Part shown: positions 25,084 through 33,950 of the stretch, in pieces | Layout: each line of letters starts with the position of its first letter | Position numbering within the stretch: the stretch's first letter is position 1 | Assembly (NCBI GenBank): GCA_040217175.1 | Contig: JAVJNT010000002.1 | Location: 744,001-808,000 of the forward strand | Direction of reading: 5' to 3' | Source of the DNA: Phycisphaerales bacterium | GTDB lineage: Bacteria > Planctomycetota > Phycisphaerae > Phycisphaerales > UBA1924 | DNA length: 64,000 nt | Notes under the pieces: model-generated | Databases searched by the model: none | Told to the model about the DNA's origin: nothing | What the model saw: only the letters and a program-made list of their open reading frames with translations | Position numbers and translations under genes: made by a program

Positions 25084-28000
25084 ATGAGTACGACCCGCAC
25101 CGAGAGCACGGGACTGTTGCACCATGCCCGCCGACTGACCGAACGCATGCGGACCCTCGATGCCGGTACGTCCATCGAGGACGCGCTCGTCTCGGCGCTG
25201 GACGGCGAGCGGGGCGTCGTGCTCGTCGCGGGCGAGCCCGGGGCCGCCGTTCAGGACGCCATCGCGAGGGCGTGCGACGAGCGCGGCTGGCAGGCCTACG
25301 TCGCCGTCGGAGACGCCGAGTCCGCAAGGACGTTGGTCGAGACGCTCCGCCGGGCCGTCATCGTCGAGCACAATGCCACCGAATTACTGCGCACGCTACC
25401 GGTGAAGCCCTGCGTGACGATCGTGCAAGATGCCGAAGCACTCCCGGCGATCGCACGCGTCGCATGCGACGGCGGGCTGGCGATCCTCGTAGACGAGACC
25501 AAGGCCGAGGACGGCGCGTGGGCGCGCATCGGGGGCGGCGACACGTACGCGGTGCTGGAACGGCGGAGCACGGCATCGGGCATCCTGCCGGTACGCCTCG
25601 ACGACGAGATGTTCGGACGGCTCGGCGACCTCACGCGTCGAGCGCTCGTCGAGGGCCCCACCCCCGCGGCCGAGGCCACCATGCGCACGCCCGCGGTCGC
25701 TCCGCCGAGGGGATATGGCAGCCGCCAGACGCGTCGAGAACTCATCGAGCTGGTGATGCATGCTCGTAAGTCGCTGGCACCCCGGCGAGAGCGACGCATG
25801 CTCGAGGGCCTCAGCCGCTGGCCTTGGGTGGTGCCGCAGGGCGAACCGCTCCCGCCGACGATGCCCGACGGCTCGCCATGGCCCAAGATCTCGATCGTGA
25901 CGCCCACGTACAACCAAGGCCACTTCATCGAGGAGACCATCCTCTCGATCATCCACCAGGGCTATCCGAACCTCGAGCACATCCTGATGGACGGCAGTTC
26001 GACCGACGACACGATGGAGGTGGTCGATCGGTACCGAGACCACTTCTCGGTGATCGTCTCGGAGAAGGACGAGGGCCAGAGCGACGCCATCAACAAGGGA
26101 TTCGAGCGTGCGACCGGCGAGATCCTGACGTGGATCAACAGCGACGATCTGGTGGCGCCGGGGGCGCTGGCCGCCGCCGCCATCGCCTTCAAGACCAGCG
26201 GGGCCGATTTCGTCAACGGCATCTCGCAGGTCTTCAAAGAGGGCAGGCTGGTGCACCAGTGCATCACCAGCTGCGGCGAAGGCCCCATGCCGCTGCAGGA
26301 CATGCTCGACCTGGAAAACTGCTGGCTGACCGGCCAATTCTGGTGGCAGCCCGACAGCTTTTTCACCAAGGACCTGTGGGACCGGGCGGGCGCGCACGTC
26401 CGCGTCGACTGGTACTACTCGATGGACTACGAGCTGTGGCTGCGCATGGCCCAGGCCGGCGCGAGGGTCCACAGCATCGGCCGCCCGATCTGCTGGTATC
26501 GCACCCACGAAGACCAGAAGACCAGCGAGGGCGAGGGCTCGGGCTTCCGCGGCGAGCTTCCCAAGGTCGTCGTCGATCACTGCGAGAAGCACGGCATCGT
26601 CCGCGAGCAGCGCGAGAAGGAGGTCGTGAAGGGCCGTCTGCGCGTGGCGCTATTCAACGATGTGGGCTTCGAGTACGGAGCGGGCATCGCCCAGCGCCGG
26701 CTCGCCGAGGCATTCGCGTCCGCCGGCCACGACGTCCGCGTGCTGGCAGCGACGCATCCCGAGCCGGTTCGCGAGACGCCGACGGTCTCGGCCGAGGCAG
26801 TGCTCGCCGCCCTCGACGCGGTCGAGCCCGATCTGGTCATCATCGGCAACGTCCACGGCGCCGACATAGCCCCAGAGGCACTCAGCGCGATCGCGAACAA
26901 GCACGAGACCGTGTTCTTCATGCACGACGCATGGCTGCTGACCGGCCGCGAAACCTACTTCGGTGACAACGAGGACTTCCTGACCGGCATCGTGGGCCGG
27001 ACCAGCACGCAGGCCGGCTACCCGGCGATGGAAGAGTCTGCGATCCGCCCCGCGTGGGAGGCCAAGCGACGCTTCCTGACGGGCTGCGAGAACCTGACGA
27101 TCCTGACCAACAGCCAGTGGCTGGCCGACCGTGCGACCGCGGCTCTCGACGCACTCGACGCCGCTGGGGATGCCGACGCAGGCAAGGCGCCGTTCGACCT
27201 GGGCCATCGTCCGCCCGTGCATGCGGTGCGATACGGGCTCGACGTCGATGCGCTCCGGCCCCGCGACAAGGCGACCTGTCGCGATGCGCTCGGCCTACCC
27301 AAGGACGACTTCCTGATCATGGCTTCGGCCTGCTCGCTCGACGACGATCGCAAGGGCATCGCGTACCTCGCGAAGGCCCTTAAGCAACTCGGGCTGCCCG
27401 ATGCCACGGTCGTCGGCGTCGGATACGTGCCGCCCAACGCGAAGCCGCCGATTCCCGGCATGCGCGCGATGGGCTACATGCGCGATCCGCAGCAGCTCGC
27501 GATGCTCTACTCGGCGTGCGACCTCTTCGTAGCGCCCAGCACCGACGAGGCCTTCGGCCAGGTCTTCATCGAGGCCGCAGCCTGCGGCACGCCGGCGATC
27601 GGCTTTCCCGTGGGCGGCGTTCCCGAGGCGATCACGCACGGCGTCACCGGACTGGTCGCGCGCGAGGTCTCATCCGAGGCGCTGGCCGAGGCGATCGACA
27701 CGCTCTACCGGGACGACGCCTATCGCTCCAATCTGGGACGGTGGGCACGCATCCACGCCCAGAACGAATGGAGCCTGTACACGAGCTACCAGCGGCTGCA
27801 CGTCGCGCTCACCGAGAGCGGCGCAGGCAACCGCATCGGCCTGAGCCGCAAGATCGACTTCACCCGTCCGTCGCCCGTGCCCGAGCACGCCACCCTGCTA
27901 CCCACGAGCGGCCCGGCATACGAGCCCCGGTTCGGCTTCGATCACTGGGAGGGCCCGAAGCCAGACCAGAATCTCGGCCGGTTCCGCTGGCTCCGGGGCG

Positions 28001-28287
28001 GCACCGCAGCGGCCGTGCTCCACGCGCGAAGCAGCGGCCACGCGCGGCTCGCCATCACCTGCCGAAACCTCCACAAGGGCCAGCGGCTGCGCCTCGTACT
28101 CAATGGCGCGACCGTGCACGAGGGCTCGATCCCGGTGACGCAGCCGCACACCGACCATGCACTCACGCTGCCCGTGGCCGTGAACCAGGGTGCCAACCAC
28201 CTGCAGCTCCAACTGTGGAAGTGGAACCAGGGCGAGGGTCGGCCGCTGTCGCTCATGCTGACGGACCTTCGGCTCATCGAAGACTGA
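25084..28287 (+). CDS. Multidomain glycosyltransferase (unknown N-domain, GT2, GT4, C-terminal beta domain)
   Basis: 1067 residues; ATG 25084 has AAGGGGAGCG upstream. Residues about 30-225 form an unrecognised alpha/beta domain. A GT2 (GT-A) domain begins at about 268 (KISIVTPTYNQGHFIEETIL) with SEKDEGQSDAINKGFE and the INSDDLVAPG acidic motif at about 352. A GT4 (GT-B) domain begins at about 517 (RVALFNDVGFEYGAGIAQRR), with SACSLDDDRKG and EAFGQVFIEAAACGTPAIGF (about 822). The last 130 residues look like a beta-sandwich (LRLVLNGATVHEGSIPV ... NHLQLQLWKW). Two catalytic domains in one chain suggest sequential sugar additions to a surface glycan. Confidence 0.85.
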   Translation: MSTTRTESTGLLHHARRLTERMRTLDAGTSIEDALVSALDGERGVVLVAGEPGAAVQDAIARACDERGWQAYVAVGDAESARTLVETLRRAVIVEHNATELLRTLPVKPCVTIVQDAEALPAIARVACDGGLAILVDETKAEDGAWARIGGGDTYAVLERRSTASGILPVRLDDEMFGRLGDLTRRALVEGPTPAAEATMRTPAVAPPRGYGSRQTRRELIELVMHARKSLAPRRERRMLEGLSRWPWVVPQGEPLPPTMPDGSPWPKISIVTPTYNQGHFIEETILSIIHQGYPNLEHILMDGSSTDDTMEVVDRYRDHFSVIVSEKDEGQSDAINKGFERATGEILTWINSDDLVAPGALAAAAIAFKTSGADFVNGISQVFKEGRLVHQCITSCGEGPMPLQDMLDLENCWLTGQFWWQPDSFFTKDLWDRAGAHVRVDWYYSMDYELWLRMAQAGARVHSIGRPICWYRTHEDQKTSEGEGSGFRGELPKVVVDHCEKHGIVREQREKEVVKGRLRVALFNDVGFEYGAGIAQRRLAEAFASAGHDVRVLAATHPEPVRETPTVSAEAVLAALDAVEPDLVIIGNVHGADIAPEALSAIANKHETVFFMHDAWLLTGRETYFGDNEDFLTGIVGRTSTQAGYPAMEESAIRPAWEAKRRFLTGCENLTILTNSQWLADRATAALDALDAAGDADAGKAPFDLGHRPPVHAVRYGLDVDALRPRDKATCRDALGLPKDDFLIMASACSLDDDRKGIAYLAKALKQLGLPDATVVGVGYVPPNAKPPIPGMRAMGYMRDPQQLAMLYSACDLFVAPSTDEAFGQVFIEAAACGTPAIGFPVGGVPEAITHGVTGLVAREVSSEALAEAIDTLYRDDAYRSNLGRWARIHAQNEWSLYTSYQRLHVALTESGAGNRIGLSRKIDFTRPSPVPEHATLLPTSGPAYEPRFGFDHWEGPKPDQNLGRFRWLRGGTAAAVLHARSSGHARLAITCRNLHKGQRLRLVLNGATVHEGSIPVTQPHTDHALTLPVAVNQGANHLQLQLWKWNQGEGRPLSLMLTDLRLIED

Positions 28288-28303
28288 CGCTCGCGGGCCG
28301 ACG

Positions 28304-29077
28304 TCAGATGACGTCGCGAATCTCGGCGCGGGCGGCTCGCAGCGCGAGTAGGCCAAGCGTCGTGAACAGCACCGCCCACCCGAGCGCCACCGGCAGCAGC
28401 CACAGGTCGGGCAGCCGGCCCTCCAGCATCATCTGCCGGCCGGCCTCGAGCGCGGGGTACGTCGGGTTGTACGGCAGCGCGGCCTGGACGGCCTCGGGCA
28501 GGATCTCGGGCTTGTAGACCATCGGATAGGCCCAGAAGCCGATCATCAGCACGATGCGGATGACCTCGGCTACGTCCTTGACGAACGGCACCACCGCTGC
28601 ACCGAGTGCGCCCAGGCCAAAACCAAGCATCAGCAAGAGTACGAACGGCACCGGCGCAAGCAGCCAGTACGCATTTGGAATAAAGCCGAATGGGATGGCC
28701 GCGACGGCCAGGATGGCGTAGCTGATCACCAGCCCGATGGCGGCAGACACCACCGTTTGCGCGACGAACGCGCTTTCGGGGATCGGCAGCTTGCGAAGGT
28801 ACTGCGCGTTGGCCACGACCGCCTGACTGCCGCGCGACACGGTCTCGGAGAACGCCAGCCACGGAATCATCGCGCTGCAGAGGTAGACCACGTACGGGGC
28901 GTCGTTGGTGCCCTCGCGGCTCATGATGCTGGCGAAGACCAGCGAATAGATCAAGATCATCGACAGCGGCTGGATGACGTTCCAGAGCACGCCAACGCCC
29001 GCGCCGGCGTACCGGTGTCGCACGTCCGAGAGCGCAGTCCGCCAGATGTACGAGGCATGGGGCAGCAGTTCGAGCAT
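28304..29077 (-). CDS. ABC-2 type permease, polysaccharide-export-like
   Basis: 257 residues; ATG 29077 (MLELLPHASYIWRTALSDVR) is the usual N-terminus of this family, and the longer frame is Arg-rich and not credible. Six membrane segments are predicted by eye, with VRHRYAGAGVGVLWNVIQPL near the N-terminus and a PYNPTYPALEAGRQMMLEG loop before the last span, as in Wzm/KpsM/RfbD permeases. They flip lipid-linked O-antigen or capsule with an ATPase partner (Wzt), which is not found next to it. It converges with the large glycosyltransferase gene, 16 bp apart. Confidence 0.82.
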   Translation of the reverse strand: MLELLPHASYIWRTALSDVRHRYAGAGVGVLWNVIQPLSMILIYSLVFASIMSREGTNDAPYVVYLCSAMIPWLAFSETVSRGSQAVVANAQYLRKLPIPESAFVAQTVVSAAIGLVISYAILAVAAIPFGFIPNAYWLLAPVPFVLLLMLGFGLGALGAAVVPFVKDVAEVIRIVLMIGFWAYPMVYKPEILPEAVQAALPYNPTYPALEAGRQMMLEGRLPDLWLLPVALGWAVLFTTLGLLALRAARAEIRDVI

Positions 29078-29091
29078 GGCGGTTGTCCCGG

Positions 29092-29664
29092 TCAATCTCC
29101 GTGCTTGGCACGCAGCTTCGTGCTCAGTCGGCACACGAGCTGTGCGCGTTCGGTCTCGTCGATCCAGTCCTGCAGCGTGGCGGCGATCTCGTCTTCGGGC
29201 ACCGGCGCGCCCGGGAGCGGGCACGAGGCCCCGAGCTGCCGATCCGCGATCGCCCGATACCGCGTGAGCGTCCGATCGCCGTACATCGAGACGAAGTCGA
29301 ATTCTTCGTTCAGGAACAAGACGACCGGCACGCGGTTGCCATCGTTGATGACCAGCCGCCGCGCCAGGTCCATGTGCTCGTCGCGGTCAACGACTCGGAG
29401 CTCGATGAGGTCGGGGCGGAGGCTGGCGATGGCGTCCAGCATGGGCACCTGCTGCACGCAGTCTCCGCACCACGTGCCGCTGACGCACAGGAGGTGCATC
29501 TTGCGGACGAAGCCATCAAAAAGCTCTCGATGGACCTCGGTCGGATGCACGCGCTGGCGGAAGTCATTCCACGCGTGGCGATGATTGTCGCTGCCGGTCG
29601 CGACGTAGTCGCCGTACGAAAGGCCGCGAGCAAACTTCTCTCTCAGGTACGTCGTCTCGATCAT
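29092..29664 (-). CDS. Thioredoxin family protein
   Basis: 190 residues from ATG 29664 (MIETTYLREKFARGLSYGDY). The active site is GTWCGDCVQQVP, with a downstream cis-Pro region NRVPVVLFLNEEFDF. The long N-terminal helical part and WCGDC site fit the Thioredoxin_9-type family, cytoplasmic proteins found in many bacteria. No signal peptide is seen. Its start overlaps the stop of the upstream zinc-ribbon gene by 4 bp, and it ends 14 bp before the ABC-2 permease start, so a three-gene operon is likely. Confidence 0.85.
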   Translation of the reverse strand: MIETTYLREKFARGLSYGDYVATGSDNHRHAWNDFRQRVHPTEVHRELFDGFVRKMHLLCVSGTWCGDCVQQVPMLDAIASLRPDLIELRVVDRDEHMDLARRLVINDGNRVPVVLFLNEEFDFVSMYGDRTLTRYRAIADRQLGASCPLPGAPVPEDEIAATLQDWIDETERAQLVCRLSTKLRAKHGD

Positions 29665-30164
29665 GCTCGCACGATACGCGGCGGACGCGCCGTTCCGCAC
29701 TCGGGGCAGGTCTCCCCTACGACCGCCGAGAGGTCGTAGCCGCACGCGAAGCACGCGGGCGTGCGAGCGCAGCGACGGGCCTCGCGACCGATCACGGCGT
29801 ACTGGGCCGCAAACGCCGCGAGCGTGCCGATGAACCACGCAAGACCGAACCCGAGCACCGCTGCGGCGAGCAGCGGATAGGCGGTGATACCGAACGGCCC
29901 GGTGGACTCGGTCGTGGCGATCGAGCCGTCGGGGTTGAACGTGGTGACCTGCTCGTAGACGGTCGAGACGGCCGCCACGAACGCCAGCCACCCGCCGGCC
30001 CCAGCGACGAAGGCAGCCGGCACGACTGCGGCCACGACAACGCGACGACGCCGATAGATGGCCCCAAGGAAGGCCCGGGCCTCGCTCCACGCGAGACCGA
30101 GCTCCCGGGCCGCGGCGGCGGCCGGAGCGACGGCCCACAGCACTCTGGCGGCCGATCGTCTCAT
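29661..30164 (-). CDS. Membrane protein with C-terminal zinc ribbon
   Basis: 167 residues, ATG 30164 (MRRSAARVLWAVAPAAAA). Two membrane segments: VVVAAVVPAAFVAGAGGWLA and YPLLAAAVLGFGLAWFIG. The C-terminus has CFACGYDLSAVVGETCPECG, a compact four-Cys ribbon of the same kind as at 13825-14190. A longer frame upstream would run into the tRNA-Ala gene and is rejected. The role is unknown. It is translationally coupled to the thioredoxin gene (TCAT overlap). Confidence 0.6.
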   Translation of the reverse strand: MRRSAARVLWAVAPAAAAARELGLAWSEARAFLGAIYRRRRVVVAAVVPAAFVAGAGGWLAFVAAVSTVYEQVTTFNPDGSIATTESTGPFGITAYPLLAAAVLGFGLAWFIGTLAAFAAQYAVIGREARRCARTPACFACGYDLSAVVGETCPECGTARPPRIVRA

Positions 30165-30182
30165 GCGGTGGTGATTGGGAAG

Positions 30183-30255
30183 TGGAGCGGAAGAGATTCG
30201 AACTCTCGACCTCATCATTGCGAACGATGCGCTCTACCAACTGAGCTACCGCCCC
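30183..30255 (-). tRNA. tRNA-Ala (anticodon CGC)
   Basis: A full cloverleaf reads on the minus strand: acceptor GGGGCGG pairing CCGCUCC with the alanine identity pair G3:U70, D arm GCUC...GAGC, anticodon stem CAUCG/UGAUG with loop UUCGCAA (anticodon CGC), T arm GAGAG UUCGAAU CUCUU, discriminator A73. The CCA end is not encoded. It decodes GCG, a common codon in this GC-rich genome. Confidence 0.95.
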
Positions 30256-30287
30256 TCGCGAACGGTCCCTCGGGCCCGCGCGGGCGG

Positions 30288-30318
30288 AGTATAGGTCGGC
30301 CCGGCCGCAGGGCGTCAG
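30288..30318 (-). promoter_or_regulatory. Candidate promoter of tRNA-Ala
   Basis: On the minus strand, TATACT (30293-30288) lies 33 bp before the tRNA 5' end, with CTGACG (30318-30313) 19 bp further upstream. The -10 match is good, the -35 spacing is long. Confidence 0.4.
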
Positions 30319-30400
30319 GGCGGACCTTTTATGCCCGATAACGACGAGAAATCCCACCGACTTCCGCGACATTCCTGGCGCGGGAGGGCCGATCTGCCGT

Positions 30401-30419
30401 TATATTGGTTAGTGCTAAC
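30401..30419 (+). promoter_or_regulatory. -10-like TATATT overlapping a palindromic operator-like site
   Basis: TATATT (30401-30406) is followed at 30408-30419 by GTTAG-TG-CTAAC, an inverted repeat with 5-bp arms. It is AT-rich in an otherwise extremely GC-rich sequence and lies 90 nt before the small lipoprotein gene. The palindrome resembles LacI-family operators (GTTAGCGCTAAC type); identity of the regulator is unknown. Confidence 0.45.
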
Positions 30420-30508
30420 TACGGGCTTCCGCCGGCGGCGCGATTCGGTCCGAGGAGGGACGGGCCGATGCGGCCGCGGCCGGCGGCACGATCGTGAGGG
30501 CGACGACG

Positions 30509-30751
30509 ATGGACACACGACCCGGACGGATCGAACGAGTGCGCTGCCGAGCGGTGGTGCTGGGGATGACGGTACTGACCTTCGCGGCGGCGTCGCTGGG
30601 CGGCTGCTCGTCCCACGGCCACTACGCCTACGGCTATGGCGCTCCCGGATACGGGCACTACTCGTACGGGCATTGCGGCGGCGGCGATGCCGGGCTTCTC
30701 GTGCTGCTGGTCTACGGCGCAGCCGGGCTGCTCCACTGGTGCTTCAACTAG
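30509..30751 (+). CDS. Small Gly/Tyr/His-rich lipoprotein
   Basis: 80 residues, ATG 30509. MDTRPGRIERVRCRAVVLGM leads to a hydrophobic stretch and a lipobox (ASLGGCSS, Cys about 33). The mature part begins with a Gly-Tyr-His-rich stretch (HGHYAYGYGAPGYGHYSYGH) and ends in a hydrophobic helix (AGLLVLLVYGAAGLLHWCFN). The composition suggests metal binding or an envelope-associated low-complexity domain, but no family is recognised. It is preceded by the operator-like palindrome at 30408 and converges with the next gene. Confidence 0.6.
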   Translation: MDTRPGRIERVRCRAVVLGMTVLTFAAASLGGCSSHGHYAYGYGAPGYGHYSYGHCGGGDAGLLVLLVYGAAGLLHWCFN

Positions 30752-30762
30752 CCGGAGCGCCG

Positions 30763-32031
30763 TTAGTTGATGTAAAAGATCGAGCGGAACAGGTCGTCGC
30801 CGAAGGTGTCTTCCATGTCCTGCCACAATTCGTCGCGGGTGACGGGCCGATCCTCGACGGGCACGAGGTACGGCGCTGCGGCGGAGCCCTGGACCCAGTA
30901 GAACACGTCGAAGTCTCGAGGCTCTTCGAAGAACGCGCGCACGTCGATGCCCTGCGATCCATCGCCGCGCCAGAACCGCAGCAGCTTCTCGCCTTCGAGC
31001 AGCGCTTCGGCCTCGTCGAGCAAGTCGAGCCACATGGTCACCTGGGGCTCGCCGAGCGCGACGCCGCGTATCGCCGGCGACTGGTGCGGCGCTGGCAGCC
31101 ACTCGCGGTCGTCGTCGGTCTCGGCCCGAGCGCTCTCCCACATCTCGCGGCTGTGGCCGATCGCCTTGAGCAGGTGCTGCCGGGCGCGGGACATGCGTTC
31201 CGCCCCGTCGTCGGCCAACGGAAAATCAAGGCTGCCCACGAAGGCGAGGATGTCCGAGACGTCGATGTCCATGCCGGTGGGATCCAGCGGCTTGTTCTGC
31301 TGGAGGAACGGGTAGGGCGTCTTGGGCCTGGGAAAGAAGAGGTGGGCGCAGCGATCGAACATCTCGCGGTTGTCGTAGGCCAGCATGATCTCGCCGGCCG
31401 CCATGAGCACGTCGTTGTACGCGCGCAGCCATTGCAGGTCCGTGGCGTCGAGCCCGAGCACGAACGACTGCTGCTCTTGCGGAATGTTGACGCCGTCGCG
31501 GAACACGATCGCAAACGCGCGGGCCGGTTCTTCCTGCCGCGAGGCAGTGCCGTCGCCGTTGAAGTCCAGCGGGATCTCGGCCATGTCGAGTCGGAGCTTC
31601 CAGTCACCATCGGCCGGCACGTCGTTGAGCAGTTCGTCGGCCTCGCGCAAGTCATCGAGCCACCCCTGCATGATGCCGCGCACCTCGCCCGCGGTGACTT
31701 CCTTGGGCTCGGGGTTCATGCCGGCCTGCATCATGCCGCGGAACATCATCATGCTGCCGGCGCGAACGGGCTGGCCCGCGCCGTAGTCGTAGAGCTGCTG
31801 GACGGCGTGCTCGCCGCTGCGGAAGAAGACCGCCAGCGCGTGAGCGAACCGCGTGCGCGCATCGGCGTCTCCGCCTTCGACGCGGGCGCCCAGCGAATCC
31901 ACGGCGCTGCTGAGCGTCGCACCCTCGGCGGTAAACGCCTCGGTGACGGGGTCGCTGGCGGTGCCCGCTTGGGCGTGCACCGCAACGAGGCACCCGCACA
32001 GGCCAAGGACGCGTTCGATTCGGTTTCGCAT
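30763..32031 (-). CDS. Secreted protein of unknown function
   Basis: 422 residues. ATG 32031 starts MRNRIERVLGLCGCLVAVHA, a signal peptide with an AxA-like end (AQA). The mature protein is mostly helical and acidic, with LDFNGDGTASRQEEP (an EF-hand-like loop) near residue 155 and conserved-looking blocks YDNREMFDRCAHLFFP, DVSDILAFVGSLDFPLADDG and FYWVQGSAAAPYLVPVED. I do not recognise the family. It is divergent from the gamma-glutamyltransferase gene, with 71 bp between the starts. Confidence 0.65.
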   Translation of the reverse strand: MRNRIERVLGLCGCLVAVHAQAGTASDPVTEAFTAEGATLSSAVDSLGARVEGGDADARTRFAHALAVFFRSGEHAVQQLYDYGAGQPVRAGSMMMFRGMMQAGMNPEPKEVTAGEVRGIMQGWLDDLREADELLNDVPADGDWKLRLDMAEIPLDFNGDGTASRQEEPARAFAIVFRDGVNIPQEQQSFVLGLDATDLQWLRAYNDVLMAAGEIMLAYDNREMFDRCAHLFFPRPKTPYPFLQQNKPLDPTGMDIDVSDILAFVGSLDFPLADDGAERMSRARQHLLKAIGHSREMWESARAETDDDREWLPAPHQSPAIRGVALGEPQVTMWLDLLDEAEALLEGEKLLRFWRGDGSQGIDVRAFFEEPRDFDVFYWVQGSAAAPYLVPVEDRPVTRDELWQDMEDTFGDDLFRSIFYIN

Positions 32032-32102
32032 GGCTCCAGCCTCCCTCGAGATGGTCGCTCGCTGCCGCGCATCGGCGGTCCCGAGCGTGTACCGTGCATG
32101 TT

Positions 32103-33947
32103 ATGGCGAGCACCCCAGACGAGCGGCAGAACCCCAACGATGGCCTGACCCGGCGGGACTTCATGCGGACGACATCCGCCGGCCTGGCGGCGGCCGCGGG
32201 CGGCGGATACCTCGCGTCGCGTGCGTCGGCCGCGTCGGGGGGCTCGCGGCCGAATGATGCGGGCGTGGAAGTCCGCGTCGTCGAAGAGTCCGAGTCGCTG
32301 CCGCAGGACCGCTCGTGGGGCGAGGGCCCCTTCGGCTACGACCTGCCCTATAGCAGCAAGCGCATGCCCGTCCTGGCGCGCAACTGCGTGGCGACGAGCC
32401 AACCCCTCGCCGCCCAGGCCGGGCTCGAGATGCTGCGTCTCGGTGGCAACGCCGCCGACGCGGCCGTCGCCACGGCCGCCGCGCTCACCGTCGTCGAGCC
32501 CACCGCCAACGGCATCGGCGGAGACAACTTCGCGCTGCTCTGGATGAAGGATGAGCAGGGCAACGCGAAGCTGCACGGGCTCAACGCCTCGGGGCGATCA
32601 CCGAAGGGATTGAAGCGCGAGGACTACGACGGGCTCGATCGCATGCCGCTCTACGACTGGCGCGCCGTCACGACGCCCGGCGCCGTGTCGGGCTGGGTCG
32701 CCGTGAACGACAAGTTCGGAAAGCTGCCGCTCGAGAAGGTGTTGGAGCCGGCCATCCGGTACGCACGCGAGGGCTACCTCGTCAGTCCCGGCGTTGCATC
32801 TGGCTGGAACGCGTCGAGCCGGCGGTACCGCGGGTTCGACCGATTCGAGGGCTGGAAGCAGACCTTTGCGCCCGGCGGTCGAGCGCCGCAGCCCGGCGAG
32901 CTCTTCGCGATGCCCGGCCATGCGCGCACGCTCGAGGCGATCGCCGGCACCAAGGGCCGCGCGTTCTACGAGGGCGAGATCGCCGAGGCCATCGAGGCAG
33001 AAAGCGTCAAGCACGGCGGATCACTCAGGCTCGCGGATCTGGCGACTCACGAAGCACGCTGGGTCGAGCCCATCTCGATCGACTATCGCGGCTGGCGCCT
33101 GCACGAGATCCCGCCGAACGGCCAGGGGATTGCGGCGCTCATCGCGCTGGGCATCCTGAGGCACTTCGACGTCGCGAGCATGGACGTCGATTCGGCCGCC
33201 TGGATGCACCCGCAGATCGAGGCGATGAAGCTGGCCTTCGCCGACGCGCACCAGCACGTCGCCGACCCCGAGCACATGCGCGTGTCGGTCGATGACCTGC
33301 TCGACGACGGCTATCTGGAGGCACGGGCGAAGCTGATCGACCCCGGCAAGGCCGGCAACTTCGGCTACGGCGAGCCCAAGGAGGGCGGTACCGTGCTGCT
33401 GACCGCCGCCGACGCCGACGGCAACATGGTGAGCTTCATCCAGAGCAATTACACGGGCTTCGGATCGGGCATGGTCGTGCCGGGCTTCGGCGTGGCGATG
33501 CACAACCGCGGCGGCAACTTCTCGCTCGAGCCGGGCCACGCCAACGAGATCGCACCCGGCAAGCTGCCGTACCACACGATCATCCCCGCGTTCGTGACGC
33601 GCGACGGACAACCCGCGATGGCCTACGGCGTCATGGGCGGCTTCATGCAGCCCCAGGGCCACGCCCAGGTGCTCGTGCGCATGGCCGACCACGGGCAGAA
33701 CCCCCAGGCGTGCCTCGATGCGCCGCGTTGGCAGATCGAGCGGGACGGCCGCGTCATGATCGAGCCGGGCTTCGAGACCATCGACGGCGAGGGCGTATAC
33801 GACGAGCTCGAGAAGATGGGCCACCCGATGCGACGCTACCGCACGCGCAACGCCAGCTTCGGGCGCGGCCAGGTGATCTACAAGCTCGAGGACGGCTACA
33901 TCGCGGCGAGCGATCTGCGGGCGGATGGACAGGCCGTGGGGTTCTAG
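32103..33947 (+). CDS. ggt: Gamma-glutamyltransferase family protein with Tat signal
   Basis: 614 residues from ATG 32103. The N-terminus has a twin-arginine signal (TRRDFMRTTSAGLAAAAGGG ending ASA). The GGT fold is clear: GLEMLRLGGNAADAAVATAA, VVEPTANGIGGDNFALLW, and the autocleavage site at EGGTVLLTAADADGNMVSF, where the Thr after GG (about residue 430) would become the nucleophile of the small subunit. Downstream are QSNYTGFGSGMVVPGFG and AYGVMGGFMQPQGHAQVL. It would hydrolyse glutathione or other gamma-glutamyl compounds in the periplasm; some members are cephalosporin acylases, so the substrate is open. Confidence 0.9.
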   Translation: MASTPDERQNPNDGLTRRDFMRTTSAGLAAAAGGGYLASRASAASGGSRPNDAGVEVRVVEESESLPQDRSWGEGPFGYDLPYSSKRMPVLARNCVATSQPLAAQAGLEMLRLGGNAADAAVATAAALTVVEPTANGIGGDNFALLWMKDEQGNAKLHGLNASGRSPKGLKREDYDGLDRMPLYDWRAVTTPGAVSGWVAVNDKFGKLPLEKVLEPAIRYAREGYLVSPGVASGWNASSRRYRGFDRFEGWKQTFAPGGRAPQPGELFAMPGHARTLEAIAGTKGRAFYEGEIAEAIEAESVKHGGSLRLADLATHEARWVEPISIDYRGWRLHEIPPNGQGIAALIALGILRHFDVASMDVDSAAWMHPQIEAMKLAFADAHQHVADPEHMRVSVDDLLDDGYLEARAKLIDPGKAGNFGYGEPKEGGTVLLTAADADGNMVSFIQSNYTGFGSGMVVPGFGVAMHNRGGNFSLEPGHANEIAPGKLPYHTIIPAFVTRDGQPAMAYGVMGGFMQPQGHAQVLVRMADHGQNPQACLDAPRWQIERDGRVMIEPGFETIDGEGVYDELEKMGHPMRRYRTRNASFGRGQVIYKLEDGYIAASDLRADGQAVGF

Positions 33948-33950
33948 CGG

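Noticed and set aside
30400-30420. CIRCE/HrcA element
   Set aside because: CIRCE needs TTAGCACTC-N9-GAGTGCTAA; here the arms are adjacent with only 2 nt between, and no chaperone gene follows.
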